A stretch of DNA of 64,000 nucleotides from Dawidia soli. Lineage in GTDB: Bacteria > Bacteroidota > Bacteroidia > Cytophagales > Cyclobacteriaceae. Positions 41,698-50,624 of the stretch are shown here, in pieces. The position numbers and the translations under genes were made by a program. Numbering within the stretch: position 1 is the stretch's first letter; each line of letters starts with the position of its first letter. Under the pieces are notes generated by a model, which saw only the letters and a program-made list of their open reading frames with translations, made no database searches and was not told where the DNA came from. The DNA lies in contig NZ_JAHESC010000005.1 in assembly GCF_018598185.1 (NCBI RefSeq), forward strand, positions 124,001-188,000. Reading direction: 5' to 3'.

Positions 41698-44427
41698 CTA
41701 CTCCACGGCATGCCGCAGCAGTTCGCCCTTGATCGTATTTGTGATCTCCATAAACTGATCCAGTGTCTCATCCAGCGCCCCATTTTTGTGCTGCAACGCC
41801 CTCCGGAGGTTTTCGATGCATTCGTCCAGTTCCTGGCTCTTCAGGATTTTCAGCGCGGTCTTCACCTTGTGGACCATCACGGCGAACTCTTCGACAGAGT
41901 CGAGACCCTCGCCTGCGTGCGACAGGGAGGCTTGCAGCTCCGTTAAATTGCCCGCGATCAGTTTCGACAGATTCGCTTTATACGATGCATCGCCCAGGGT
42001 AAAGGCGTCGAAGTTTTCCAGCCATTGCCGTGCGCCGGTGTCGGGTGGAAGGTATTGTGCTATGGCGTGCTTCAGCTCTTGCGGGTCGAACGGTTTGGAT
42101 ACATGTCCGTGCATGCCGGCCTCTTCGATCCGGGAGCGTGTCTCCGCCATGGCGTCGGCGGTAAGCGCGATGATGGGGAGCGTGTGAAAGTACTCGTCGG
42201 GTAGTTGGCGAATGGCCCGGGAGGCCGAATAGCCGTCGAGTACGGGCATTTGCAGGTCCATCAGGACGAGCTGATGCGATTTGTCGCGTACCCGTTGGAG
42301 GGCCTCCTGGCCGTTGTTGGCAATGGATACCTGGAGCCCCCACTTCTCCAGGAATGTACGGGCGATATATTGGTTGGTGTCGTTGTCTTCTACGAGTAAG
42401 ACTTTGCCTTTGAGGCGGGTGTCGAGCGCGTCGGGGCGGGCTTCGGTTTGCAGGCTCGTGCCGTGGGTGCTGTCGAGGGTAAGCGGTAGCGTGACGGTAA
42501 AGGTAGCGCCGCGTTGGTACTCGCTGGCGACGGCGATCTCGCCCTGCATGAGTAACACCAGGTTACGCGTTATGGCCAGCCCCAGCCCCGTGCCACCGAA
42601 CTTGCGTGTCGTGTCGGTGCTGGCCTGGGAAAAGCTTTCGAAGATGAGGTCGAGCTTGTCCGGTTCGATGCCGATGCCCGTGTCGTGTACCGTGAACGTT
42701 ACCTGGCTCAGGTCTGCCGACTTTTTCTCCGACGTTACGGTAATGTATACCTGACCTTGCTTTGTAAACTTGAGGGCGTTGCTTACCAGGTTGGTCAATA
42801 CCTGGTTGAGCCGCACGGGGTCGCCTACGACGAACGTCGGCACGGTGTTGTCTATCGTCAGCGTGAAGGCGATATTCTTTTCGCGGGCGCGGGGTTCGTT
42901 CAGGGCCTGGAGTTGCGCAAGCATCTCGCGCAGGTTGAAGGCAATGGACTCCAGGCTCATCTTGCCCGCCTCGATCTTGCTGAAATCGAGGATGTCGTTG
43001 ATGATCGCGAGCAGGTGGCTGCCCGAGAACTTCAGCAGCTTCAGGTTGGTGAGCTGGTCGGCACGCGGATCGTTGTCGAGCAGGATGTTGGTGAGGTTGA
43101 TCACCGCATTCATGGGCGTACGGATCTCGTGGCTCATGGACGACAGGAATTGAGACTTGATCTTCGTCGCCTCTTCCGCCCTTGCCTTGGCCTCTTGTAA
43201 GGCGATCTCGATCGCTTTGCGTTCGGTGATGTCGCGGTTGAGGGTTTGTATCCTGACCACCTCGCCGTGTTCGTTGAAAATGGGGTTGGAGTATGCTTCG
43301 ATCCAAACGTATCCGCCGTTCTTTTTGCGAAGCCGGAAGTGGGGGCTCTGCATTTCATTGCCTTGTTCGGCAATGGTGTCGGGCGGCGTGAGCTTGACAA
43401 TGTCCTCGGGGTGGATCAGGTCGATGCCCGGGGTGCCGATCAACTCGGTCGGCGTGTACCCCAGGCTCCGTTCCACGGCCGGCGACAGGTATTCGAACCG
43501 GTTTTCCCTGTCGAAGACCGCGATGATGTCAAGCGAGTTCTCGGCTAGCATGCGGTGGTGGGACTCGCTTTTCTCAAGCGCGTTCTTCAGCGACGTGATA
43601 TAGTCCAGGCTGGTGCGCACTTCTTCTTCCGACGCGCGCAGTTCTTCGTTCAGTGAAACCAGGTTATCGTTTGTGCGCTGCAGCTCCTGGTTGGTAGCCG
43701 TGATGCTGGCCGTTTGGGAAGCCACCCGGCTTTCGAGTTGTTTGTTGTTGTCTTCCAGCGATGCCAGCAGCGACATGTTGCGGCGCCGGGCGCGGAGGAT
43801 GACGCCATAAGCGATGACCATGACGGTGCTGATCAGGAGCAATGCGAGGTAAATGATCCGCTGCGCCCAGGAAGTGGCGAAGTCCAAATGCCCCTGGCGA
43901 GTGGCCAGGAGCCGCTGTTCTTCCTGCATCAGGGTTCGCAGGTGGTCGTCAACGGTCGAGTCCATTTTACTGCCTTCCCGGACGCGCTGGAGGTATACCG
44001 CCCCCGCAACGGATGTGCGGTCGAACATCCGGATCGTGTTCTCCATGTGGCGCAGGCGTGCCTCTATCGCCGGGATCAGCCGGCTGTCCAGGGTTCGGCT
44101 TTGCCTGTCATTATCCGAAATCAATAAACGTGTTTTGTTTAAAGTGTTAAAAAGACCTTTCAGGGACTCCTTGTTCAGGTTCAGAAAAGCGCTGTCTCCT
44201 GTTAATAGAAAAGCGCGTTGGTTGGTTTCGGCCTGGTGAAAGTTTACTTCGATACGCTGGGCATAATAGATCACCTGATTTGTATGCGATACCCATTCCT
44301 GCGCATCCCGCTTTTTGTCGTAGATCCGGTAAATCGTGATGCCGGTGAGAATACAAAGGCATACCGCAATGGCCAGCATCAGCAGGATAGCCTTTCCTTT
44401 AGCGTATTGCGATGATACAGAGGCCAT
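41698..44427 (-). CDS. hybrid sensor histidine kinase (CHASE3-PAS-HisKA-REC-Hpt)
   Basis: A 909-residue phosphorelay kinase. It has a transmembrane helix (about 10-30), a CHASE3-like periplasmic helical domain (about 40-185, YAQRIEVNFHQAETNQRAFLLTG), a second helix (about 190-210), a coiled coil (about 215-285), PAS/PAC (about 292-410), and HisKA with H433 in SSMSHEIRTPMNA. HATPase_c follows (about 535-655, [17 protein letters not shown]), then a receiver with D724 in LMDLQMPVLDGY and an Hpt domain with H853 in VMVHKVKTAL. It carries no output domain, so a separate regulator must receive the phosphate. It is divergent from the SusC gene across 431 bases. A link to the arabinoside/hydroxyproline locus is possible but unproven. 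Confidence 0.95.
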   Translation of the reverse strand: MASVSSQYAKGKAILLMLAIAVCLCILTGITIYRIYDKKRDAQEWVSHTNQVIYYAQRIEVNFHQAETNQRAFLLTGDSAFLNLNKESLKGLFNTLNKTRLLISDNDRQSRTLDSRLIPAIEARLRHMENTIRMFDRTSVAGAVYLQRVREGSKMDSTVDDHLRTLMQEEQRLLATRQGHLDFATSWAQRIIYLALLLISTVMVIAYGVILRARRRNMSLLASLEDNNKQLESRVASQTASITATNQELQRTNDNLVSLNEELRASEEEVRTSLDYITSLKNALEKSESHHRMLAENSLDIIAVFDRENRFEYLSPAVERSLGYTPTELIGTPGIDLIHPEDIVKLTPPDTIAEQGNEMQSPHFRLRKKNGGYVWIEAYSNPIFNEHGEVVRIQTLNRDITERKAIEIALQEAKARAEEATKIKSQFLSSMSHEIRTPMNAVINLTNILLDNDPRADQLTNLKLLKFSGSHLLAIINDILDFSKIEAGKMSLESIAFNLREMLAQLQALNEPRAREKNIAFTLTIDNTVPTFVVGDPVRLNQVLTNLVSNALKFTKQGQVYITVTSEKKSADLSQVTFTVHDTGIGIEPDKLDLIFESFSQASTDTTRKFGGTGLGLAITRNLVLLMQGEIAVASEYQRGATFTVTLPLTLDSTHGTSLQTEARPDALDTRLKGKVLLVEDNDTNQYIARTFLEKWGLQVSIANNGQEALQRVRDKSHQLVLMDLQMPVLDGYSASRAIRQLPDEYFHTLPIIALTADAMAETRSRIEEAGMHGHVSKPFDPQELKHAIAQYLPPDTGARQWLENFDAFTLGDASYKANLSKLIAGNLTELQASLSHAGEGLDSVEEFAVMVHKVKTALKILKSQELDECIENLRRALQHKNGALDETLDQFMEITNTIKGELLRHAVE

Positions 44428-44858
44428 GGGGTGGCATTAGTCTTTTTGCGAGGATTTGCGAGGAGTGTAAAGGGCCTCGCCGTTGCGGAACGCCGGTTGC
44501 GACGAGGCATGATCTTCCGGCCGCCGAAAAGGAGGGCATCAGGGAAGGGTTTCCAGCAATTTAGCACGAGAAAGGCCCTTTTTGCAAATGTTACACCCGG
44601 CGATTTTACGCCTATGTTCATGTATTTTTTTGCTTCCCGTTGCCCAGGACCTGGGAACCTATATCCGGACAGGCACGGCGGTATAGTATATATATTGAGC
44701 AACCTCCCGTGGTATGAGGTATATATTCCCATGCATGCCGGTATACACCGGGCATTTAGAATAAATCGTATTACGTCAGGATAATTTCTGGAAAAACGTG
44801 CGTGCGCGATTTCTCTACTTTCAATGTATCGTAACAGACCTAATTAAACCAAGATTAC
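44428..44858. other. divergent intergenic region, kinase to susC
   Basis: 431 bases with no credible gene; open frames here are short, basic or proline-rich and resemble nothing. Seen are a perfect tandem pair of TTTGCGAGGA (44445-44464) just upstream of the kinase start, and the shared 15-mer with a -7-like box toward susC (44759-44823). The middle, around 44680-44750, is rich in alternating TATA. Confidence 0.5.
44759..44823 (+). promoter_or_regulatory. susC promoter with 15-bp motif shared with the hydroxyproline operon
   Basis: GAATAAATCGTATTA at 44759-44773 is followed, 57 bp from its first base, by TACTTTCA (44816-44823), a seven-of-eight match to TAnnTTTG read as TACTTTC plus A. The same 15-mer and the same 57-bp offset occur before the DapA-family gene (49597-49661). 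The susC ATG is 36 bases downstream. The pairing argues for a shared activator. Confidence 0.6.
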
Positions 44859-47858
44859 ATGAGAAAGTATTTTACCAAACGCTTGATGGCGGTGTTGGCG
44901 CTTTGTGCGTCGGTGTTGCTGTATCAGCAGGCCGTGGCGCAGGTGGCGGTTTCCGGAAAAGTCGTTTCGGAAGACAACGAGCCGCTGCCGGGGGTGAGCG
45001 TGATGTTGAAGGGAACATCGCAAGGGACGACGACGGATGCCGGCGGACAGTTTACCTTGTCCGTGCCGGGGCCCGAGTCGGTATTGATCCTGAGTTTTGT
45101 CGGCTATCTCAGTGAAGAAGTCGTCGTGGGCACGCAGACCTCCGTCGAGGTGCGGCTCATGCCCGACCTGCAATCGCTGCAGGAGGTTGTCGTGATCGGG
45201 TACGGCACGCAAAAGAAGGAGAATGTTACCACTGCTATTGCCAGTGTAAAAGAAAAGGATTTTACCACGGGGGCTATGCGCGATGCTTCCGAGCTGATCA
45301 AAGGCAAGGTGGCGGGTCTCGTGATCGACAATGGCTCCGGCGATCCGGGCGCGGGGCCCAATATCTCGTTGCGCGGGATCGCGACGATCAGCGGGTCGAC
45401 CACGCCGCTGATCCTGATCAACGGCATCCCGGGTGATTTTAATACGGTGGCGCCGGCCGATATCGTGTCGATCGAAGTATTAAAAGATGCTTCCGCGGCG
45501 GCCATCTATGGTACACGGGGCGCCAATGGCGTAATCCTGATCACTACCCGTGGTGGCGAACGCGACCACGCCCCCTCGGTAGCCTACAACCACTACTCGG
45601 CGGTTTCCAATATTTACCGCAAACCCGAGTTCCTCGATGCGGGCGAATACCTCGAGCACGCCAAGACCTTCGACTTCGTCAGCAACTATGTGGAGGAGGC
45701 CGAAGCCAACGGCGGTGTGGGCGCCACCGACTGGCTGGACCTGATCACCCGCACCGCCTATACGCAGAACCACAACCTGTCGGTACAGGGCGGCGGTGCG
45801 TCGTCCACCTATTCGCTGGCCGTAAACTATATTTCGCAGGAAGGCATCTTTCTCAAGTCGGACAACGACGAGTTTCGTGTGTCGCTGGACCTGAACCAGT
45901 ACCTGCTGGAAGACAAGGTCAAGATCAACGTCAACTTGCTGCGCGGGGTGCAGAAGCGCGGGGCGCTGGGCGACGGCAGCTCGTTCAACCCGCTCATTTA
46001 CCGCAATGCCCTGATCAGGAATCCGCTGTTGAACGTGAAGGACGACGAAGGCAACTGGATCGATCCGGTCAAGTTCCAATATTACAACCCGCTGACCATG
46101 ATCGAAGAGACGAACGGTGAGCTCAACAATTCGTGGACACGTCTGACGTCCAACCTCACCGTGGAACCGCTGGCGGGCTGGAAGACCAACCTCATGGTGG
46201 CCCAGGAAATGAAGGACGGCTTTGCCGGCTATGCCGAAACCAAAAAGCACTATTCCACCACGCGCAACGGCCGCAACGGCTTTGCCTCGCGCAGCGACAC
46301 TCACAGCAAAACCAACTACCTGGAGCTGACCTCGCAGTATCAGCGGCTGATGGGCGACCACCATGTCACCGTATTGGGCGGCTACAGCTATCAGTACAAC
46401 CTGAACGAAGGGGGTTGGGCCAACAACTACGACTTCCCGACCGACAAATATTCGTATAACAACCTGGGCGCCGGCAATGCCATGCGCGACGGGCTGGCGC
46501 GGATGTCGAGCTACAAGGACGACAACACGCTGATCGGCTTCTTCGGCCGGGCGGCGTATACATTCCGCGACAAGTTCAACGTGCTGGCCAGTGTGCGGCG
46601 CGAAGGCTCGTCAAAGTTCGGCACGAACTATAAATGGGGTACATTCCCGTCGGCATCGGCCAGCTGGCTGATCAACCGCGAGCCGTTCCTGGCGAATGTG
46701 TCGGGTCTTACCCTGCTCAAGCTACGGGCGGGCTACGGCGTGACCGGTGTAATCCCCGCGGATTCGTATCGGTCCAAGACGGCGCTGGACTACTCGGGCA
46801 GCTTCTTCTATAACAACGGCAAGTGGGTACCGCCGCTGCAGAACAGCTGGAACCCCAATCCCAACCTGCGTTGGGAGAAATCGCAGGAAGTGAACATCGG
46901 CGTGGACTTCGAGCTGTTCAACCGTCGCCTGACCGGTAGCATAGACGGCTATTTCAAGAAAACCAAAGACCTGTTGTTCGAGTACCGTGTGCCCACGCCG
47001 CCCAACCTGGCCGACCGCACGCTGGCCAACGTGGGCGAGATGGACAACAAAGGTGTCGAGGTCCTGCTGCGCGGCACGCCAGTGCGTACGAGCAATTTCG
47101 AGTGGAGCTCGACGGTGACGATGTCACACAACCGCAACGAGCTGCTGAGCCTGTCCAACGACCTGTATAAGATCGAAGGTGACTATATCAACACCGGCGA
47201 CGCCGGCGACCCCATTTCCATGAGCACGCACCGCGTGGAGGTAGGACAACCTCTTGGTAACTTCTGGGGCCTGAAGTCGGTGGACATCAGCGAAGACGGC
47301 CTGTGGGTGATCGAGCTGCCCAACGGCGAGCGCCGCGTGATGGACGACAACGTACTGTCGCAGGATCCCAACCGCCAGATCCTGGGCAACGGCATTCCCA
47401 AATACCGGGTGGGTTGGACCAACACTTTCCGCTACAAGAATTTTGACCTGAGCGTGGTGATGAACGGCGCCTTCGGTTTCCAGATCCTGAACTTCCAGCG
47501 CATGTTCTATGAAAATCCCAACATCAACTACAACGTGCTGGAGTCGGCCTTCGATAATGTATACGGCAAGCGGCTGCTGGGCTATACGCGCCAGGCATAC
47601 GTGAGCTATTACATCGAAGACGGCGATTACCTGAAGGTAGACAACGCTACGCTGGGGTATAACGTCAATGTATCGAACCTCAAGTTTATCCGGGGCGTGC
47701 GGCTGTATGTCTCCGGCTCGAACCTGGCGACCATTACCGGGTATAAAGGGGTGGACCCGGAGATCCGGCGCGACGACCTGTTGTTCCAGGGCAACGACAA
47801 CCGGGATAAGTTCCCGTCCATCCGGACCTATACCGTGGGGGTGAATGTAAACTTCTAA
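44859..47858 (+). CDS. SusC/RagA-family TonB-dependent transporter of the arabinoside/hydroxyproline locus
   Basis: A 999-residue outer-membrane importer. It has a signal peptide (about 1-27, LLYQQAVAQ), CarboxypepD_reg-like domain (about 30-110, GKVVSEDNEPLPGVSV), TonB-box-like LQEVVVIGYGTQ (about 107-118), plug (about 120-230, AAIYGTRGANGVILITTRGG) and a 22-strand barrel ending RTYTVGVNVNF. Its SusD partner follows after 20 bases. The pair opens a same-strand run of hydroxyproline catabolism and arabinofuranosidase genes, so it probably imports Hyp-containing glycopeptides, Hyp peptides or L-arabinooligosaccharides; that is inference from context. It is set off from the kinase gene by a divergent promoter. 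Confidence 0.96.
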   Translation: MRKYFTKRLMAVLALCASVLLYQQAVAQVAVSGKVVSEDNEPLPGVSVMLKGTSQGTTTDAGGQFTLSVPGPESVLILSFVGYLSEEVVVGTQTSVEVRLMPDLQSLQEVVVIGYGTQKKENVTTAIASVKEKDFTTGAMRDASELIKGKVAGLVIDNGSGDPGAGPNISLRGIATISGSTTPLILINGIPGDFNTVAPADIVSIEVLKDASAAAIYGTRGANGVILITTRGGERDHAPSVAYNHYSAVSNIYRKPEFLDAGEYLEHAKTFDFVSNYVEEAEANGGVGATDWLDLITRTAYTQNHNLSVQGGGASSTYSLAVNYISQEGIFLKSDNDEFRVSLDLNQYLLEDKVKINVNLLRGVQKRGALGDGSSFNPLIYRNALIRNPLLNVKDDEGNWIDPVKFQYYNPLTMIEETNGELNNSWTRLTSNLTVEPLAGWKTNLMVAQEMKDGFAGYAETKKHYSTTRNGRNGFASRSDTHSKTNYLELTSQYQRLMGDHHVTVLGGYSYQYNLNEGGWANNYDFPTDKYSYNNLGAGNAMRDGLARMSSYKDDNTLIGFFGRAAYTFRDKFNVLASVRREGSSKFGTNYKWGTFPSASASWLINREPFLANVSGLTLLKLRAGYGVTGVIPADSYRSKTALDYSGSFFYNNGKWVPPLQNSWNPNPNLRWEKSQEVNIGVDFELFNRRLTGSIDGYFKKTKDLLFEYRVPTPPNLADRTLANVGEMDNKGVEVLLRGTPVRTSNFEWSSTVTMSHNRNELLSLSNDLYKIEGDYINTGDAGDPISMSTHRVEVGQPLGNFWGLKSVDISEDGLWVIELPNGERRVMDDNVLSQDPNRQILGNGIPKYRVGWTNTFRYKNFDLSVVMNGAFGFQILNFQRMFYENPNINYNVLESAFDNVYGKRLLGYTRQAYVSYYIEDGDYLKVDNATLGYNVNVSNLKFIRGVRLYVSGSNLATITGYKGVDPEIRRDDLLFQGNDNRDKFPSIRTYTVGVNVNF

Positions 47859-47878
47859 CAGCGACAGACTAACAGACT

Positions 47879-49492
47879 ATGAACATGCTAACCATAAAAC
47901 GATTTTTAACAGGCGTGGCCTTTACGACGGCGATGTTTTCCTGTACTGATCTGAACGAGAACCTGTACGACATCATCACGGCGGAAGAGACCGAGCTGAC
48001 GGCAGACGACCTGACCACGATCATCGCGCCGGCCTTTACCCGATTCCAGACGGTATACTGGGGATGGAACGGCCTCTTTGACGTATACGAAGAATCATCC
48101 GACCTGATCGTGACGCCGTTCCGCGTCGGCAACGGGTGGGGCGACCTGTACCTGGATCTGCACAAGCACGCGTGGGGTCCCTTTATCGAGCACGCCAACA
48201 ACCTGTGGGTAAACGTTTACAACGGCATTACCTATACGAACAAGGCCATGCTCACCATCGAGGGCCTTGCCGACGTGGAAGGCAAAGACACAGCGCTCGC
48301 AGAGCTGCGGGCGTTGCGTGCGATCTACTATTACATTTTGTTCGACAACTTCCGTGGTGTGCCGCTGGTGACGCGGTTCGATTTACCGCAGGGCTACCTG
48401 CCGGAACACAACACGGGCAAGGAAGTGTACGACTTTGTTGAAAGCGAGCTGACGGAGGTCATGCCGCTGCTGAGTGAAGTGACCGACGGCACAACCTATG
48501 GCCGGGTAACGAAGTGGGCCGCCAAGATGACGCTGGCCAAATTGTATTTGAACTCGGAGGTATACTTCGGCACGCCCCGCTGGGACGATGCCCAAGCGCA
48601 GGTGCAGGATATTATTGAAAGCGGCGAGTTTGCCCTGCAGGCAAATTATGCAGACAACTTTAAGGTAGCGAACGATGCAGCGTCTAACCTGGAGCAGATC
48701 TTCTCGATTCCCTTCGACGATATCAATGCGCCGGGATCGTATTATCCGTACAAGACGCTGCATGCGTTGAGCCAGTCTACGTACAATATGCGGGAGTCGC
48801 CGTGGGGCGGAAGCTGTGGGATTCCGCAGTTTATCGATACCTATGACGCAGACGACAGCCGGTTGGCCGAATGCTGGCTGGGCGGTCCGCAGTTTACGAG
48901 TGGTGGCGCGCCGATCATGGCGGGGGAAGATGTGCAGTTCGAGTATATCAACTACATGACGAGTGCGGATGCGGCCGAGTTTAATGAAGGCTTCCGGTTT
49001 ATCAAGTACCAGATCGCGGGGTTGGATGGTAAGGGCAACGATGTGCCGTTCTACCGGTATGCGGATGCGCTGATGATCAAGGCGGAGTGTTTGCTGCGCA
49101 CGGGCGCCGCCGATGAGGCCGCGGCGATCGTGACGGAGGTAAGGAAGCGGAACTTCCGCAGTGAACCGGAGAAGGCAGAAGTGACGGGGGCGGAGCTACT
49201 CGAAGGAAGCCGGTATCACTACGGGCCGTATGAAGCCGGGGTGATCAAAAAAGAGGAAGGCGGCGATGATATACTCTACGGTCGCTTCCTTGACGAGCTG
49301 GCGTGGGAGTTTGTGGGTGAGCACCATCGTAAACAGGACCTGATCCGCTTCCAGACGAATAAAGGTAAGTCGGTGTATATCTCGAAGTCGTGGTTGACGC
49401 ACGCGCCGAGCGAGAAGTTCCGGGAGGTATACCCCATACCGCAGCCCCAGCGGGAGACGAACTCGAATCTGGGACAGAACGACGGATATTGA
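47879..49492 (+). CDS. SusD/RagB-family lipoprotein of the arabinoside/hydroxyproline locus
   Basis: A 537-residue surface lipoprotein with lipobox TAMFSC (Cys about 22). It has SusD landmarks NNLWVNVYNGITYTNKAM, ELRALRAIYYYILFDNFRGVPLV (TPR-like), RVTKWAAKMTLAKLYLNSE, the C-terminal FYRYADALMIKAECLLRTG and LDELAWEFVGEHHRKQDLIRF, and the closing SNLGQNDGY that is common in this family. It follows susC and is closed by an intrinsic terminator, so the pair is transcribed separately from the catabolic genes behind it. The ligand is unknown; glycopeptide or arabinoside binding is inferred. Confidence 0.95.
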   Translation: MNMLTIKRFLTGVAFTTAMFSCTDLNENLYDIITAEETELTADDLTTIIAPAFTRFQTVYWGWNGLFDVYEESSDLIVTPFRVGNGWGDLYLDLHKHAWGPFIEHANNLWVNVYNGITYTNKAMLTIEGLADVEGKDTALAELRALRAIYYYILFDNFRGVPLVTRFDLPQGYLPEHNTGKEVYDFVESELTEVMPLLSEVTDGTTYGRVTKWAAKMTLAKLYLNSEVYFGTPRWDDAQAQVQDIIESGEFALQANYADNFKVANDAASNLEQIFSIPFDDINAPGSYYPYKTLHALSQSTYNMRESPWGGSCGIPQFIDTYDADDSRLAECWLGGPQFTSGGAPIMAGEDVQFEYINYMTSADAAEFNEGFRFIKYQIAGLDGKGNDVPFYRYADALMIKAECLLRTGAADEAAAIVTEVRKRNFRSEPEKAEVTGAELLEGSRYHYGPYEAGVIKKEEGGDDILYGRFLDELAWEFVGEHHRKQDLIRFQTNKGKSVYISKSWLTHAPSEKFREVYPIPQPQRETNSNLGQNDGY

Positions 49493-49503
49493 TCAAAATA
49501 GTA

Positions 49504-49529
49504 AAAAAGGCGCCGCAGGGCGCCTTTTT
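49504..49529 (+). terminator. intrinsic terminator of the susCD pair
   Basis: AAAAAGGCGCC (49504-49514) pairs perfectly with GGCGCCTTTTT (49519-49529) around a GCAG loop, 11 bases after the susD stop. The symmetric A and T runs allow termination on either strand. Confidence 0.9.
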
Positions 49530-49596
49530 ACTACCGTTCATCCCAGTGGGATCGATACCGAATATTCTTTCGATTGGGGAAAGTGGAGGTAATTGG

Positions 49597-49661
49597 GAAT
49601 AAATCGTATTAGTAGTAGGTAATGGCGTACAATCCAGGGGGGTGTTCGTGCCCTATTTTTG
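49597..49661 (+). promoter_or_regulatory. hydroxyproline-operon promoter with the shared 15-bp motif
   Basis: GAATAAATCGTATTA at 49597-49611 and an exact -7 box TATTTTTG at 49654-49661, 57 bp from motif start to box start, the same offset as at susC. The operon's first ATG is at 49689, 27 bases past the box. The rest of the spacer is unlike that of susC, so conservation is limited to the two elements. Confidence 0.65.
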
Positions 49662-49688
49662 TCAACAGGTATTTTAACCATATTCATC

Positions 49689-50624
49689 ATGATCACATGG
49701 AAAGGCGTGTTTCCTGCGGTAACGACCAAGTTTACGGCAGATGACAAACTGGATTTCAAGGCGTTCGAGAAGAACGTAGAGGCACAATTAAAGGCCGGTG
49801 TACACGGCATCATCATAGGCGGAACGCTGGGAGAGTCCAGTGTGCTGTCGCCGGCAGAAAAGCAGGAGCTGCTGAAGTTTACGGTGCAGACGGTGGCAGG
49901 CCGCGTGCCGGTGGTGCTTAATATTGCCGAAGGCGCTACGCGCGATGCCGTGCAGATCGCCGAAAGCGCGCAGAAGAACGGCCTGAACGGCCTGATGCTG
50001 CTGCCGCCGATGCGGTATAAATCCGACCACCGCGAGACGGTCACCTACTTCAAGACCATCGCGAAGGCCACCGATCTGCAGATCATGATCTACAACAACC
50101 CCGTCGACTACAAAGTAGAGGTGACGCCGGATATGTTTGAAGAGCTGACCGAAAGCAAAAACATCGACGCGGTAAAAGAGTCGACGCGCGACGTGGTGAA
50201 TGTCACGCGCATGGTGAATCGCTTTGGCGATCGCTTCAGCATCATGAGCGGTGTGGATACGCTGGCGATGGAAAGCCTGGTGGTCGGGGCCAACGGCTGG
50301 GTGGCCGGTTTGGTGTGTGCGTTTCCGGAGGAAACGGTGGCCATCTATAACCTGGTCAGGGAAGGCCGCATCCAGGAAGCCGTGGAGATCAACCGCTGGT
50401 TTATGCCGCTGCTGGAGCTGGACACATTTGCCAAACTGGTGCAGTATATCAAATTGGCGGAAGCCGAAGTGGGCCTGGGTACCGAGACGGTGCGCGCGCC
50501 GCGGCTGGTGCTGGCAGGCGAGGAGCGTACACAGGTATTGCACGTTATCCGCGAAGCGTTGAAGAAACGGCCGGTGCTGCCGCGCAGCAATGGGCAATCC
50601 GTGAGACCTACCGCGACAGTATAA
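49689..50624 (+). CDS. DapA-family lyase, probable 1-pyrroline-4-hydroxy-2-carboxylate deaminase
   Basis: A 311-residue class I Schiff-base lyase of the DHDPS/NAL family. It has IGGTLGESSVLSPAEKQEL, the Tyr motif IMIYNNPVDYK near 138-148 and the Schiff-base lysine K163 in DAVKES. In hydroxyproline degradation the DapA-like enzyme deaminates and dehydrates 1-pyrroline-4-hydroxy-2-carboxylate to 2-oxoglutarate semialdehyde. Its place before the semialdehyde dehydrogenase, epimerase and FAD dehydrogenase genes supports that over lysine or sialate duty. ATG 49689 is used because the longer frame crosses the -7 box. Its TAA overlaps the next ATG by one base. Confidence 0.88.
   Translation: MITWKGVFPAVTTKFTADDKLDFKAFEKNVEAQLKAGVHGIIIGGTLGESSVLSPAEKQELLKFTVQTVAGRVPVVLNIAEGATRDAVQIAESAQKNGLNGLMLLPPMRYKSDHRETVTYFKTIAKATDLQIMIYNNPVDYKVEVTPDMFEELTESKNIDAVKESTRDVVNVTRMVNRFGDRFSIMSGVDTLAMESLVVGANGWVAGLVCAFPEETVAIYNLVREGRIQEAVEINRWFMPLLELDTFAKLVQYIKLAEAEVGLGTETVRAPRLVLAGEERTQVLHVIREALKKRPVLPRSNGQSVRPTATV

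Noticed and set aside
44379-44784. Two 117-codon open frames on opposite strands between the hybrid kinase and susC
   Set aside because: Overlap each other and the kinase 5' end, have Arg/Pro-rich composition, and cover the promoter elements.
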